Below, in pieces: positions 35,288-44,661 of a stretch of DNA of 64,000 nt; position 1 is the first letter of the stretch, and each line of letters begins with the position of its first letter. The DNA is from Pseudobacillus wudalianchiensis (GTDB taxonomy: Bacteria; Bacillota; Bacilli; Bacillales; Domibacillaceae). Location of the stretch: assembly GCF_001685015.1 (NCBI RefSeq), contig NZ_MAYT01000004.1, positions 36,198 through 100,197 on the forward strand, given 5' to 3'. Position numbers and translations under genes: made by a program. Below the pieces are notes generated by a model, which ran no database searches, was not told the origin of the DNA, and worked only from the letters and a program-made list of their open reading frames with translations.

Positions 35288-35454
35288 TCTGCAGCCTCCT
35301 CACGCGGTATTTGCTAACCCTTTAGACCGCCTGCTAGAGAAGTAAACATCAAAAATAAGGAAACTGACAAAAGGTTATTTTTAGTTTGATAAATTAAAAG
35401 GAGAAGGGACCGATAGGAAATCAGGGCCGAAGCGATCGCCTCCTAATAAAGGGA

Positions 35455-35495
35455 ACAAAAAAGCCAAGGGACGCAGCCTATGCTCCCTTAGCTTT
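35455..35495 (-). terminator. Intrinsic terminator of the M28 peptidase gene
   Basis: On the minus strand AAAGCTAAGGGA and TCCCTTGGCTTT pair around an 11-12 nt loop, followed by T residues. Confidence 0.8.
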
Positions 35496-35510
35496 ATCAT
35501 TACTTTTTAT

Positions 35511-36488
35511 TTACTTGGCAGTACTCGTCTCGCCGAAAAATTTCACAAGCTCGGTCAAAGTCTGGCTGAATGTCTCCAGGTGCTCTTCCACCCTTCCAGG
35601 AAACTCTCTTTCAATGAAATCAATCGTATCATTTTGGGTATGCCATACACCGCCATGCTTAACCGTTTGCGTGTAGCCGTCCATGTCCCCGATCTCCCAG
35701 TTTGTTGCTTCAAAATAAGCATAGGGAATTCCAAGCTTGCTGAACGGTGCATGGTCACTCCATTCCCCCGTCGTTCCTGCTGGATAATCCGGGTTGATGC
35801 CAGGATTCGTACCAATGTTTAACTTCTTCTTTTCAGCGATTTTAAGAGCCTGATCATGAATAAACCCTTTATCTCCTAGGCTGCCATACACATACATATT
35901 ATCGCCAACAGCTAAGCTGTCCAGATTGATCATTCCGACCGTATTCTGAATCTCCTGTTTGGTCATTTGGCCAGCGTAATGCTTTGAGCCTCGCAATCCC
36001 GCTTCTTCTGCACCAAAGGCAATAAATTTCACAGAATAAGGAGTCTTAATGTTTTTTAACACTTCTGCGGTTTCCAGCATGACTCCGACACCTGAGGCAT
36101 TGTCATCGGAACCTTTCCCCACTGCCACTGAGTCATAATGGGCCCCTACAACGAGTTCTTTGCTGGACTTCCCTTTCTTATAAGCGACAATGTTGGATGA
36201 ATGGTACTCAACGCCTCTATTCGTATAAGAAAACGGCTGGACCTTCGTCGTATACCCCATTCTTTTCAATTGGCTTTCAACGTAATCACGCGCCTCCGCT
36301 TCTTTTGCTGTTCCAGCTACACGGCTGCCAATTTCGTAGGTTAAATATTTCGTATGCTCATAAGCCATCTTCCCTGGCTTATGAACAAGCGATGGATCAT
36401 ACGTAACAGTAGCTGCCGAAGCAATTCCGCCACCGCCGAAAAGCAGTAGAACTACCATGACGATAGATAGATAAAAACGATTTTTCAT
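35511..36488 (-). CDS. Secreted M28-family aminopeptidase
   Basis: The 325-residue zinc peptidase starts at ATG 36488 (AGGAGAGGTGA upstream) with a signal peptide (MKNRFYLSIVMVVLLLF, cleavage near ASAA). Zinc ligands and catalytic residues of the M28 fold are visible: GAHYDSVAVG (His), GSDDNASGVG (bridging Asp), GAEEAGLRGS (Glu-Glu), NLDSLA (Asp) and GGVWHTQND (His). The protease-associated insert of the larger YwaD type is missing. It probably trims peptides outside the cell to supply amino acids. Single-gene unit. Confidence 0.9.
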   Translation of the reverse strand: MKNRFYLSIVMVVLLLFGGGGIASAATVTYDPSLVHKPGKMAYEHTKYLTYEIGSRVAGTAKEAEARDYVESQLKRMGYTTKVQPFSYTNRGVEYHSSNIVAYKKGKSSKELVVGAHYDSVAVGKGSDDNASGVGVMLETAEVLKNIKTPYSVKFIAFGAEEAGLRGSKHYAGQMTKQEIQNTVGMINLDSLAVGDNMYVYGSLGDKGFIHDQALKIAEKKKLNIGTNPGINPDYPAGTTGEWSDHAPFSKLGIPYAYFEATNWEIGDMDGYTQTVKHGGVWHTQNDTIDFIEREFPGRVEEHLETFSQTLTELVKFFGETSTAK

Positions 36489-36630
36489 GTTCACCTCTCC
36501 TATTCTCCCATTCATAGTCTACTTATAGTATTTCAATGATCCTCCAGACATGCAATCTTTTCACTGTATTATTCAAGAAAGAAAGCAAATTTAAGGATAA
36601 ATTCCTATATAGCTTCCTTTATGCCACAGG

Positions 36631-37131
36631 CTAGTGATTCAATTTTACTAATCTTGCAGCCTCGTTATAGATGGCATCGTAAGTAGTCTGCAAGGAAATC
36701 GCTATCTCGGTGAACAATGTTTTTTGAACGGAGTGTAGAAGCTGGCGTTCAAATTCACCTAGTTTCTTTTCGTCACGTTCAGCTTCATCCTTTTTCCGCA
36801 TTAACGTATTCACTATTTTAGCAATATCATTTCGGTTTCCCGTCTTTACAACAGCAGAGTATATTCTGGCACGGTCGTGCCCTTTTTCAATCCACTCGAT
36901 ACCAGGCGATGCAAAAGAATGCAAAATTTCTTCTGCTCTGTCGCGATCTATGATTCTAAGTATCGTCTCCTCCTCATGATCTACTGGCACACTAATGGTT
37001 AATTTATTATTTTCAAGAGGATGTAACGTGTAATACTCTCTAGGAGCACCAAAATAAGCCTTCTCCCCTATTTCATCTATTTGACAGACACCATGTGCTG
37101 AATAGATCACTAACTCTCCAATATGAAACAT
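36631..37131 (-). CDS. CarD/CdnL-family transcription factor (YdeB-like)
   Basis: The 166-residue protein has the N-terminal RNA-polymerase-interacting Tudor-like domain (about 1-60; FHIGELVIYSAHGVCQI) and a helical C-terminal DNA-contacting domain. CarD proteins bind the polymerase beta subunit and stabilise open complexes. The start is an ATG behind GAGAGGAG. Length is close to B. subtilis YdeB. It stands alone. Confidence 0.88.
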   Translation of the reverse strand: MFHIGELVIYSAHGVCQIDEIGEKAYFGAPREYYTLHPLENNKLTISVPVDHEEETILRIIDRDRAEEILHSFASPGIEWIEKGHDRARIYSAVVKTGNRNDIAKIVNTLMRKKDEAERDEKKLGEFERQLLHSVQKTLFTEIAISLQTTYDAIYNEAARLVKLNH

Positions 37132-37286
37132 TTCTTTTGCTCCTCTCCAAAACTATTAACTTAATTGACCCTGTTAGCTTGAAACTGCCTAGTCAAAAGC
37201 TCCCTGACCACGCTAATTTTAATAGAAACAAACTATTTATCTTGAACAAAGGCTACTACAATCCAGTTCCATTTACCTTTTCGCTG

Positions 37287-38735
37287 CTAGCTGGCTTTTA
37301 CACGTTTGTGGCTAACCGAATGATCCGGCTTTTTGATGAACAAAGACAGCACAACATTGATTACGGCTAATAATAAACTAATTTTAAAGACGAGTGATGA
37401 TCCTGTTGCGGCTGCCTGTGCCGGTTCATTTGCCACATCCGCTAAATAACTCGCTTGTTTTGCGGATAAGATCGATACCATCACTGCAATCCCAATTGCA
37501 CCAGATACTTGTTGGAGCGTCTGTGTTAACGCAATTCCGTCTGGATAATACTGTTTAGGCAGGGAATTAAGCGTATTGGTTTGTACAGAAGCAAGTACCG
37601 CTCCAATTCCTAACATCATCACAATATGCGTTAACACAATCATCCATAAAGCAGTATCTGTGCCAAATTGTGAATAGACGGCATAACTAATGGCGACTAA
37701 AATGGTACCTGGTGTAATCACTGCTCTTGGACCATAGTTGTCAAACAAACGGCCAATCATTGGAGCTAACACACAGTTAAGCAAGCTGCCTGGAAGCAGA
37801 ATCAGACCTGTTGTAAACGCCGCAATCAGTAGAGCCATTTGCATGTACATCGGTAAAATGACAAGCATGGATAACATATTAAAAAACGTGATAAAACTCA
37901 TAAAGATCCCTAGAACGAAGAGCGGATACGTAAATGCCTTTAAATTTAGCATAGGCGTCTCCATTTTCGTTTGACGAACCGCAAAAATAATAAGGGCCAT
38001 TCCCCCAACGATAATCGCTCCAAGAACCGTGGAACTTGTCCACCCAGCGTCACCCGATACACTGAATCCGTACACGATACCGCCAAATCCAATAGTTGAA
38101 AGAATGACGGATACAGCATCAATCGAAACCTTGCGTACCTCATTTACATTCGGCAAGTAAATGAATCCGAAAATAAGAGAAAACAGCAAGAACGGGATCG
38201 TTACCCAAAAAATCCAATGCCACGATAACGTATCCAGAATAAGTCCTGCCAATGTTGGACCTAGTGCAGGGCCGGCTAACATGACCAAGCCCATCACCCC
38301 CATGGCGCCGCCTCGTTTATTCGGAGGAAAGATTGTAAAAATAACATTTTGTGTTAAAGGTAAATTAATCGCTAATCCTGCTGCTTGAATAATACGCCCT
38401 GCTAATAAAACGCCGAATGCAGGCGCTGCCGCCGCTAAAACGGTGCCACCGATAAATAACAAGATCGATGTCATAAACATTTGACGCGTTGTAAATTTTT
38501 GCATCAATATGCCCGTGACAGGCACTAAAATACCTAATGTTAAAAAGTAGCCTGTTGCCAGCCATTGGACCGTTGTTGCATTGACATTGAAAATGTGGCT
38601 TAGCTCTCCTAAAGCAATATTTAAGGCCGTTTCACTGAAAAGCCCTACAAATCCGGCTACTAAAAGAGCGGCCATGATTGGACCTGTTTTGATTGGTTCA
38701 TTGACGATTGAAACTATTTTGGCTTGTTGATTCAT
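37287..38735 (-). CDS. MFS drug exporter, DHA2 family (14 TM, LmrB/EmrB-like)
   Basis: This 482-residue proton-driven exporter has 14 membrane segments. DHA2 motifs are visible: WLATGYFLTLGILVPVTG in segment 2 and GPALGPTLAGLILD in segment 5. The gene lies 3 bp downstream of a TetR repressor gene, the lmrA-lmrB layout of B. subtilis, where the pump gives resistance to lincomycin and related compounds. Substrates here are inferred only from that layout. Confidence 0.9.
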   Translation of the reverse strand: MNQQAKIVSIVNEPIKTGPIMAALLVAGFVGLFSETALNIALGELSHIFNVNATTVQWLATGYFLTLGILVPVTGILMQKFTTRQMFMTSILLFIGGTVLAAAAPAFGVLLAGRIIQAAGLAINLPLTQNVIFTIFPPNKRGGAMGVMGLVMLAGPALGPTLAGLILDTLSWHWIFWVTIPFLLFSLIFGFIYLPNVNEVRKVSIDAVSVILSTIGFGGIVYGFSVSGDAGWTSSTVLGAIIVGGMALIIFAVRQTKMETPMLNLKAFTYPLFVLGIFMSFITFFNMLSMLVILPMYMQMALLIAAFTTGLILLPGSLLNCVLAPMIGRLFDNYGPRAVITPGTILVAISYAVYSQFGTDTALWMIVLTHIVMMLGIGAVLASVQTNTLNSLPKQYYPDGIALTQTLQQVSGAIGIAVMVSILSAKQASYLADVANEPAQAAATGSSLVFKISLLLAVINVVLSLFIKKPDHSVSHKRVKAS

Positions 38736-38738
38736 TCA

Positions 38739-39299
38739 TTAATGCTCCTTCAATAGATTGGATAATACTCCTGAAATCACTTTTAATGGATCACTCGCCT
38801 TTTGTGTTAAACAAAGCATAATGCCACCCTCGATTGAAGCCGTCATCATCAGAGCTATGGAATCAGCCTTTTCTTTTGAAAAACCATCTGCTGCTAACTT
38901 ATCCGCATAAATTCCTTGAATCTTTATATATAGGAAAGAACAAGCTTGTCGAACGGGTTCACTAAGTGACGCCATTTCGCTCACCATGCTGCTAAACGTA
39001 TAACCCGTCACCGTTCCCTCTCGTTCAAAGTCCGCTATTAATTTTTCAATCATGGCCTCTGTAGCTTCCTCAGCCGTTGAATGCCGTTCAAAAATATCCT
39101 CAATGTCCGTAGTAATAGCTTCGTTTAGCAACTGAAGGCAAGCGATTAGTAATTCTTCCTTTCCATTAGGAAAATGATGATAAAGCGAACCTTTCGTAAT
39201 CCCACACGCTTTTAAAATTTCGCTTAGCCCTACACCCTTGTATCCTTTTTGCTGGAAAAGAGCCGTCGCAGTGCTGATTATTTGCGATTTTGTATCCAT
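38739..39299 (-). CDS. TetR-family repressor (LmrA/YxaF-like)
   Basis: The 186-residue protein has a TetR helix-turn-helix at about residues 8-50 (GVGLSEILKACGITKGSLYHHF) and a ligand domain resembling LmrA/YxaF (KIQGIYADKLAADGF; EGGIMLCLTQK). It is the first gene of a two-gene operon with the DHA2 exporter. An ACCGACCGGT-like site lies in its own promoter region, consistent with autorepression released by the pump's substrates. Confidence 0.88.
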   Translation of the reverse strand: MDTKSQIISTATALFQQKGYKGVGLSEILKACGITKGSLYHHFPNGKEELLIACLQLLNEAITTDIEDIFERHSTAEEATEAMIEKLIADFEREGTVTGYTFSSMVSEMASLSEPVRQACSFLYIKIQGIYADKLAADGFSKEKADSIALMMTASIEGGIMLCLTQKASDPLKVISGVLSNLLKEH

Positions 39300-39320
39300 T
39301 TCCGTAGTACACCTCCATCA

Positions 39321-39337
39321 TACCGACCGGTTTGTTT
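39321..39337. promoter_or_regulatory. Candidate TetR operator
   Basis: TACCGACCGGTTTGTTT has an ACCGGT core and resembles operators of the LmrA/QacR group of TetR repressors. It lies 22-38 bp before the repressor start codon. Confidence 0.5.
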
Positions 39338-39894
39338 AAAATGATATCAAAAAAATTTTCTATAAAGCAAGAGTTTTTTGTACCTTGTTAGTAATAGTTT
39401 TAATATTTTAGACACATTTATCGATGCGCTTTACGCTACACCAAAAATAAAAAAGGCTGCTAAAAGGGTCAGTGAGCTTATGGGGAAACCTCCATTAAAA
39501 ACTCCCTCTGTCAGGTTTTCACTCTAAACCCTTATACCCTAAGGTTTTAGAGGGCAGATTACATTATGATGCCCAGTCACTTTCAAATGTATACAAATCT
39601 ATTACTTAAAAGGCTAAGTTAATATTAAATTTGTAAATATTTATTAAAAGTGCCTTTACATACATTCATCATTTTTATCTGATAGATCTTACTCTACCTA
39701 TATAATTTAGCACCAAATTCCCTTTATTTTTTTAAAACCACAAAATATAGCTGGTCTTTCTCTAATAAAACCAAACTTTTTTCTCATTTTTGAATGATTC
39801 TGTAATCTTCACATTTTCAGCATGTTCACTTTACATTCCTTTCCTATAATTTAATAGAAATTTCAAAAGAACGATAAAAATTGGAGGCATAAAA
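39338..39894. other. Spacer before the PhoX gene
   Basis: About 560 bp. The right half is very AT-rich and must contain the PhoX promoter; no Pho-box direct repeat was convincing. Around 39460-39560 lies a more GC-rich segment with several short inverse matches (for example CCTAAGG, GGTTTTAGAGGG) that looks like a remnant of something structured or mobile, but I cannot identify it. Confidence 0.4.
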
Positions 39895-41667
39895 ATGAAA
39901 AAAGCAAAATATATTGCTCCATTATTAAGCCTGGCGGTTTTATTCCCAACGGCTTCCAATGTATTAGCTGATCCTAACAAAAACATACCAGTAGAGAAAG
40001 TGGAATTTATCGGGATGGCTGCGCCTGACACAGACGAAGAACGTTCTAAAATGTATAGTGAAGCATCTGTTAAAGTTACATACAAAAACGGCACTCAACA
40101 AACCTTGCCACTAGAGTATAAATCCTTGTTTACACCTGGCAAAGAAATTAACGGAAAAATTGCCGGTGCAACTTATGACGCAAATGGAAAGATGATGACA
40201 AAGCCAGATGGAACTCCTTATCTTTCTTCTTCTCCAGATAGTAACACTCTCTTAAAAGTGAACGGAAAATTGTACATGGTGAATCATTATGAAAGTATTC
40301 CATCTAATGAGATAGGAAATATGCCAGAAGCGATGATGCTAAATACTGTTGAACAAAATAAAGAAACTGGAGAATTAACGGTAACAGATATAACTCCGAT
40401 TGATTTTTCAGCTTACGGCGGAATTTGGACTCCATGTGCGGGTTCTTTATCTCCATGGAATACGCATTTAGGAAGTGAAGAATACGAGCCAGATGCAAGA
40501 GCTCATGAAGCAAATCCTGAAAACTCTTCAGTTACTCAGTTTGCCCGTAATTACTATCAAGATAATACAGTGATTGGTAATCCTTATCTTTATGGCTATG
40601 TTCCAGAGGTATCTATTGACGAAAAAGGACAGGCTACTGCAGTGAAACACTATAGCATGGGACGTCTTTCCATTGAAAATGTAAAAGTAGCACCAGATAA
40701 TCGCACTGTTTATTTTGGTGATGACGGCAGCTATACAATGGCATTTATGTATATCGCCGATAAAGTTAAGGATTTATCAGCAGGAACGCTATATGCAGCA
40801 AAATGGAATCAAACGGGCGAAGAAAATGGTGGTTCTGCTAATTTAGAATGGATTAAATTAGGCCACGCAACAGATGAAGAAATTAAAGAATTAGCTCAAA
40901 ATACTACATTCAGCGATATTTTTGAAACGGCTACAGACGCAGAATACGCAAAAGCAAATGGATTCACAAGAACAAAAGCAGGCGGAAGAGATGAATGGCT
41001 AAAAGTAAAGCCAGGCATGGAAAAAGCCGCTGCCTTCTTAGAATCCCGCCGTTATGGTGCGCTTAAAGGAGCAACTGCTGAATTTAATAAGATGGAAACA
41101 CTTGAAATGAATAAAGCTGATAATAAGATGTATATGACCATGTCCACAATCAGTGGCGGCATGACAGCTAATCCTGCTGATCCTACAGATGATATACATG
41201 TTCCTAAAATCAATGCGGGTGGAATCTATGAGATGAACTTAGCCGAAAATCAAACAGATAGTGATGGAAACAAAATTAAGAGTAAATATGTAGCCAATGA
41301 AATTAGCGGTCTACTAACGGGAGAAGACCTTCCTAAGAAAGATTCAGAGGGGAACAAAGCGAATGTAGATAAAATTGCAAACCCAGATAACATTACCTAC
41401 TCTGAAAAAATGAGAACTTTATTTATTGCAGAAGATAGCGGTAATCACGTCAACAACTTTGGCTGGGCCTACAATATTGATACAAAGAAGCTTTCTCGAA
41501 TTCTATCAGCTGCTGATGGCGGCGAAGTTACAGGAATTCAAGCCATTGATAACCTAAACGGCTTTACGTATTTAATGGCTGGTTCTCAAAGCCCAGGGAA
41601 TGCCGGTTATCTATCCGGTCTCCCTTCCCTCGGAAACAACGGCAAAGACATTAAAGAAAAGAAATAA
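39895..41667 (+). CDS. Secreted PhoX-family phosphatase (DUF839)
   Basis: The 590-residue protein has an N-terminal signal peptide cleaved near VLA-DP and the PhoX beta-propeller family motifs. These include GIWTPCAGSLSPWNTHLGSEE, with cysteine C181 and glutamates that would ligate the Fe/Ca centre, and ESRRYGALKGATAEFNKME. PhoX enzymes release phosphate from many organic phosphates outside the cell. The signal peptide lacks the twin arginine expected for Tat export of PhoX (it reads MKKAKYIAPLL). Ribosome site GGAGG. Single gene with its own terminator. Confidence 0.88.
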   Translation: MKKAKYIAPLLSLAVLFPTASNVLADPNKNIPVEKVEFIGMAAPDTDEERSKMYSEASVKVTYKNGTQQTLPLEYKSLFTPGKEINGKIAGATYDANGKMMTKPDGTPYLSSSPDSNTLLKVNGKLYMVNHYESIPSNEIGNMPEAMMLNTVEQNKETGELTVTDITPIDFSAYGGIWTPCAGSLSPWNTHLGSEEYEPDARAHEANPENSSVTQFARNYYQDNTVIGNPYLYGYVPEVSIDEKGQATAVKHYSMGRLSIENVKVAPDNRTVYFGDDGSYTMAFMYIADKVKDLSAGTLYAAKWNQTGEENGGSANLEWIKLGHATDEEIKELAQNTTFSDIFETATDAEYAKANGFTRTKAGGRDEWLKVKPGMEKAAAFLESRRYGALKGATAEFNKMETLEMNKADNKMYMTMSTISGGMTANPADPTDDIHVPKINAGGIYEMNLAENQTDSDGNKIKSKYVANEISGLLTGEDLPKKDSEGNKANVDKIANPDNITYSEKMRTLFIAEDSGNHVNNFGWAYNIDTKKLSRILSAADGGEVTGIQAIDNLNGFTYLMAGSQSPGNAGYLSGLPSLGNNGKDIKEKK

Positions 41668-41688
41668 CTTATTGCGGCTATATTAAAG

Positions 41689-41724
41689 AAGACCCTTATC
41701 TAAGTATATTAGGTAAGGGTCTTT
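41689..41724 (+). terminator. Intrinsic terminator of the PhoX gene
   Basis: AAGACCCTTA pairs with TAAGGGTCTT with one bulged region, then TTTG. It lies 22 bp past the stop codon. Confidence 0.75.
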
Positions 41725-41764
41725 GAGAGTGTAGATAAGGTTTAGTTTCAATGTTTCAGGCTGA

Positions 41765-41965
41765 TTGAAAACATTTGTCCTTCGAGGCGCAAAGCTTGGC
41801 GAGGAGCGAGATGATCAGAACACCACAGCTAGAGAAACTTATTATCAATTTGGCCAACGATCACAAGGAGCAGTCGGTTTTTGACCAATGAATCCTTCTG
41901 CCTTTGCTGCAAGCCATGAACTTGTCCTACACAGGTACGAGCAAATTGCACAAAAAAGAGGCTGA
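41765..41965 (+). pseudogene. Coding-like remnant with one internal stop
   Basis: From a TTG at 41765 the frame reads as ordinary protein (KTFVLRGAKLGEE ... YYQFGQRSQGAVGF), stops at TGA 41882-41884, then continues as NPSAFAASHELVLHRYEQIA to a second stop at 41963-41965. The composition on both sides of the stop is coding-like. I could not name the family. It overlaps the left arm of the terminator that follows. Confidence 0.4.
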
Positions 41966-41990
41966 GACAAGATGTCTCAGCCTCTTTTTA
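41952..41990. terminator. Bidirectional terminator, P5C dehydrogenase side
   Basis: AAAAAAGAGGCTGAGACA and TGTCTCAGCCTCTTTTT pair perfectly around a 4-nt loop. It ends the dehydrogenase transcript on the minus strand. Confidence 0.9.
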
Positions 41991-41999
41991 CATTTTAGA

Positions 42000-43631
42000 T
42001 TATTCTTCATCCATAAATGGATAAGCAACATCTGTAGTTGGTGCAAAGTTTTCTTTGATAACGCGAGGGCTCGTCCAACGAATCATGTTGAATACAGAAC
42101 CTGCTTTATCGTTCGTACCAGATCCGCGAGAACCACCAAATGGTTGTTGGTTAATCATTGCACCAGTTGGTTTGTCATTGATATAGAAGTTACCAGCTGC
42201 GCCAGATAAGCGGTTTTCTAAGTACTGAATTGCTTGGCGATCTTGTGCAAAGATTGAACCTGTCAAAGCGTACATAGAAGCTGTATCAACAGCATGTAAT
42301 GTTTCTTCTAATTGCTCATTTTCGTATACATAGATCGTTAAGACTGGTCCAAAAATTTCTTCCTTCATTGTTTTGAAGTTTGGATTTGTTGTCACAATGA
42401 TTGTCGGTTGAACGAAATAACCAACAGAATCATCATACGTACCACCAGCAATAATTTCTGCCTCATCTGAACCTTTTGCATATTCGATGTAGCTTGTGAT
42501 GGAATCAAATGCTGGTTTATCAATCACTGCACCCATGAAGTTACGGAAGTCACGAACATCCCCAACTTTAAGTTTTGAAACTTCTTCTACTAAACCTGTT
42601 TTTACTTCTTCCCACATGCTAGCTGGAATGTAAGCGCGAGAAGCTGCAGAACATTTTTGACCTTGGTATTCAAATGCTCCACGAGCAAGGCCAGCTACCA
42701 CTTTGTCTGCTTGTGCACTTTCGTGAGCGAAAACAAAGTCTTTACCGCCTGTTTCCCCAATTAGACGAGGATAAGATTGATAGTTTGCAATGTTTTCTCC
42801 AACTGTTTTCCAAATTGTCTGGAACGTGCTTGTTGATCCAGTGAAGTGGAATCCAGCCATGCGAGAGTCTGTTAATACGACTTCTGATACTTGTGAACCA
42901 CGAGAAGGCACGAAGTTGATTACGCCTTTTGGTAATCCTGCTTCTTCTAGAATACGCATAAAGTAGTAGTTTGCTAATAAAGAAGTTGTTGCTGGTTTCC
43001 AAACAACTACGTTCCCCATCATTGCAGGAGCTGCTGGTAAGTTCCCGCCGATTGCTGAGAAGTTAAATGGAGAAATGGCTAGCACGAAACCATCTAATGG
43101 ACGGTAGTCTGTACGGTTCCAAACATTTTTCATGCTTGCCGGTTGAATTTGATAGATTTGGTTAGCATAATCAACGCCAAAACGCAAGAAATCGATTAAC
43201 TCTTGAGCAGAATCAATTTCAGCTTGAATAGCTGTTTTGGATTGTCCTAGCATCGTAGCAGCATTCATTAGGTCACGGTATGGACCAGAGATTAAGTCAG
43301 CAGCTTTTAAGAAAATAGCTGCACGGTGCTCCCATGGCATATTTGCCCATGCTTCTTTTGCAGCCATTGCCGCTTCTACAGCATCACGTAATTCTTTTTC
43401 TCCAGCTTGTGAGTAGTTTGCTAGAACATGTTGATGATCATGCGGCATAACTACTTGCTTCACTGTATCTGTCTTTATATCTTCGCCATTAATAATTACA
43501 GGGATATCCACAACGATATCAGATTGGCGTTTTAATTCTGCCTTTAATGTTTCCCTTTCCTTTGTACCTGGAGCATATGTATTGCCAGGCTCATTTGTAG
43601 GTGTTGGGATTTTGAAAATTCCGTTACTCAT
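42000..43631 (-). CDS. pruA: L-glutamate gamma-semialdehyde (1-pyrroline-5-carboxylate) dehydrogenase
   Basis: The 543-residue enzyme oxidises glutamate semialdehyde to glutamate with NAD+, the last step of proline and arginine breakdown. Catalytic residues are in LIGETGGKD (Glu) and YQGQKCSAASRAY (Cys); GFHFTGSTSTF is the nucleotide site. Length and motifs (PRLIGETGGKDFVFAH, YINDKPTGAMINQQPFGGSRGSG) match the ALDH4A1-type group, which also includes the mitochondrial enzyme. They do not match the 515-residue RocA/PutC type normal in Bacillus. No proline dehydrogenase gene is next to it. Confidence 0.9.
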   Translation of the reverse strand: MSNGIFKIPTPTNEPGNTYAPGTKERETLKAELKRQSDIVVDIPVIINGEDIKTDTVKQVVMPHDHQHVLANYSQAGEKELRDAVEAAMAAKEAWANMPWEHRAAIFLKAADLISGPYRDLMNAATMLGQSKTAIQAEIDSAQELIDFLRFGVDYANQIYQIQPASMKNVWNRTDYRPLDGFVLAISPFNFSAIGGNLPAAPAMMGNVVVWKPATTSLLANYYFMRILEEAGLPKGVINFVPSRGSQVSEVVLTDSRMAGFHFTGSTSTFQTIWKTVGENIANYQSYPRLIGETGGKDFVFAHESAQADKVVAGLARGAFEYQGQKCSAASRAYIPASMWEEVKTGLVEEVSKLKVGDVRDFRNFMGAVIDKPAFDSITSYIEYAKGSDEAEIIAGGTYDDSVGYFVQPTIIVTTNPNFKTMKEEIFGPVLTIYVYENEQLEETLHAVDTASMYALTGSIFAQDRQAIQYLENRLSGAAGNFYINDKPTGAMINQQPFGGSRGSGTNDKAGSVFNMIRWTSPRVIKENFAPTTDVAYPFMDEE

Positions 43632-43994
43632 TCTTTCACATTCCTTCCTGTTAAGAAACTTTGTTGCTTTAGTAGTGAAATATCATCTTTCATCGACAAA
43701 TTATATCACACTTTTTTGCTTTTATGCTTCTTTTCTTACTTAGAAATATATAATATATTGCATTTTTCTACAAGCAATAACTCTTCTAGACTATTGATAG
43801 GTACTCTGAGCCTGAACAGCCAGATCTGCCTCCTCTTTATCCGCGCATATAGACACTACAATCTCCCTTCGCCTACATAGAAGAAAAGGCCTCTTACCAG
43901 CTTAGTGAACTGACAAAAGGCCTTCTCTGATAAGATAGCTTTAGCGAGCATCCAATTCTTATTTCACTTAAAAATTTCTTTGATCTTCTACTAA
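43632..43994. other. Spacer between dehydrogenase and quinone-stress operon
   Basis: It holds the dehydrogenase promoter region and the hairpin at 43882-43928 that ends the upstream operon. Nothing else was recognised. Confidence 0.5.
43882..43928. terminator. Terminator-like hairpin, family member 3
   Basis: AGAAAAGGCC and GGCCTTCTCT close a stem with an imperfect middle and core CAGCTTAGTGAACTG. It lies 67 bp past the esterase stop codon and would end the quinone-stress operon. Confidence 0.7.
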
Positions 43995-44597
43995 TTATAA
44001 TTGCTCATACCATTGCTTAGCAGCTTGCACTTCACTCATCGTTAATTGATGGCCGTGATGTTCCCAATGAACAGTGACCGCTGCCTGAGCACCTTCTAAC
44101 AATTGTTGAAGCTCTAAGGACTCTTGCTGAGGACAAATCGGATCATTTATTCCAGCTGCTATAAAGACTTTCTTTCCTGATAAATCGGGAAGATCGATGC
44201 CTCGTCTTGGCACCATCGGATGATGCAATATGGCTGCTTTTAATGAATGGGCATAGTGGAATAACAAACTCGCTGCGATATTCGCACCGTTTGAATAGCC
44301 AATGGCCACGATATTTTCACGATCAAATTGATATTTACTAGCTGCTTCATCTAAGAAATGATTCAGTTCATTTGTGCGGAAAATTAAATCCTCTTCATCG
44401 AATACACCTTCAGCCAACCGTTTAAAGAAACGCGGCATCCCATGCTCTAATACATTTCCTCGCACACTTAATATAGAAGCTTCCGGATCAACAATTTCCG
44501 CCAATGGCAATAATCCACGTTCGTCTCCACCTGTACCGTGCAATAACAGCAATACCGGTTTACCGGATTTTTTTCCTGATTGAAAAATGTGTTTCAT
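43995..44597 (-). CDS. mhqD: Carboxylesterase/alpha-beta hydrolase, MhqD-like
   Basis: The 200-residue hydrolase has LLHGTGGDE, nucleophile serine in GYSNGANIAASL, aspartate in GINDPICPQ and histidine in HHGHQLTM. Length and motifs match MhqD of B. subtilis, a putative esterase of the quinone-stress (MhqR) regulon. It is the last gene of the operon with three ring-cleaving dioxygenases and an FMN reductase. Substrate inferred: esters or lactones produced after ring cleavage. Confidence 0.82.
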   Translation of the reverse strand: MKHIFQSGKKSGKPVLLLLHGTGGDERGLLPLAEIVDPEASILSVRGNVLEHGMPRFFKRLAEGVFDEEDLIFRTNELNHFLDEAASKYQFDRENIVAIGYSNGANIAASLLFHYAHSLKAAILHHPMVPRRGIDLPDLSGKKVFIAAGINDPICPQQESLELQQLLEGAQAAVTVHWEHHGHQLTMSEVQAAKQWYEQL

Positions 44598-44661
44598 TTT
44601 ATTTCCTCATTTCTAGTGTTGTCCATTTTATTGGGGCCGTTCCATTTAATACCTGTATTCA

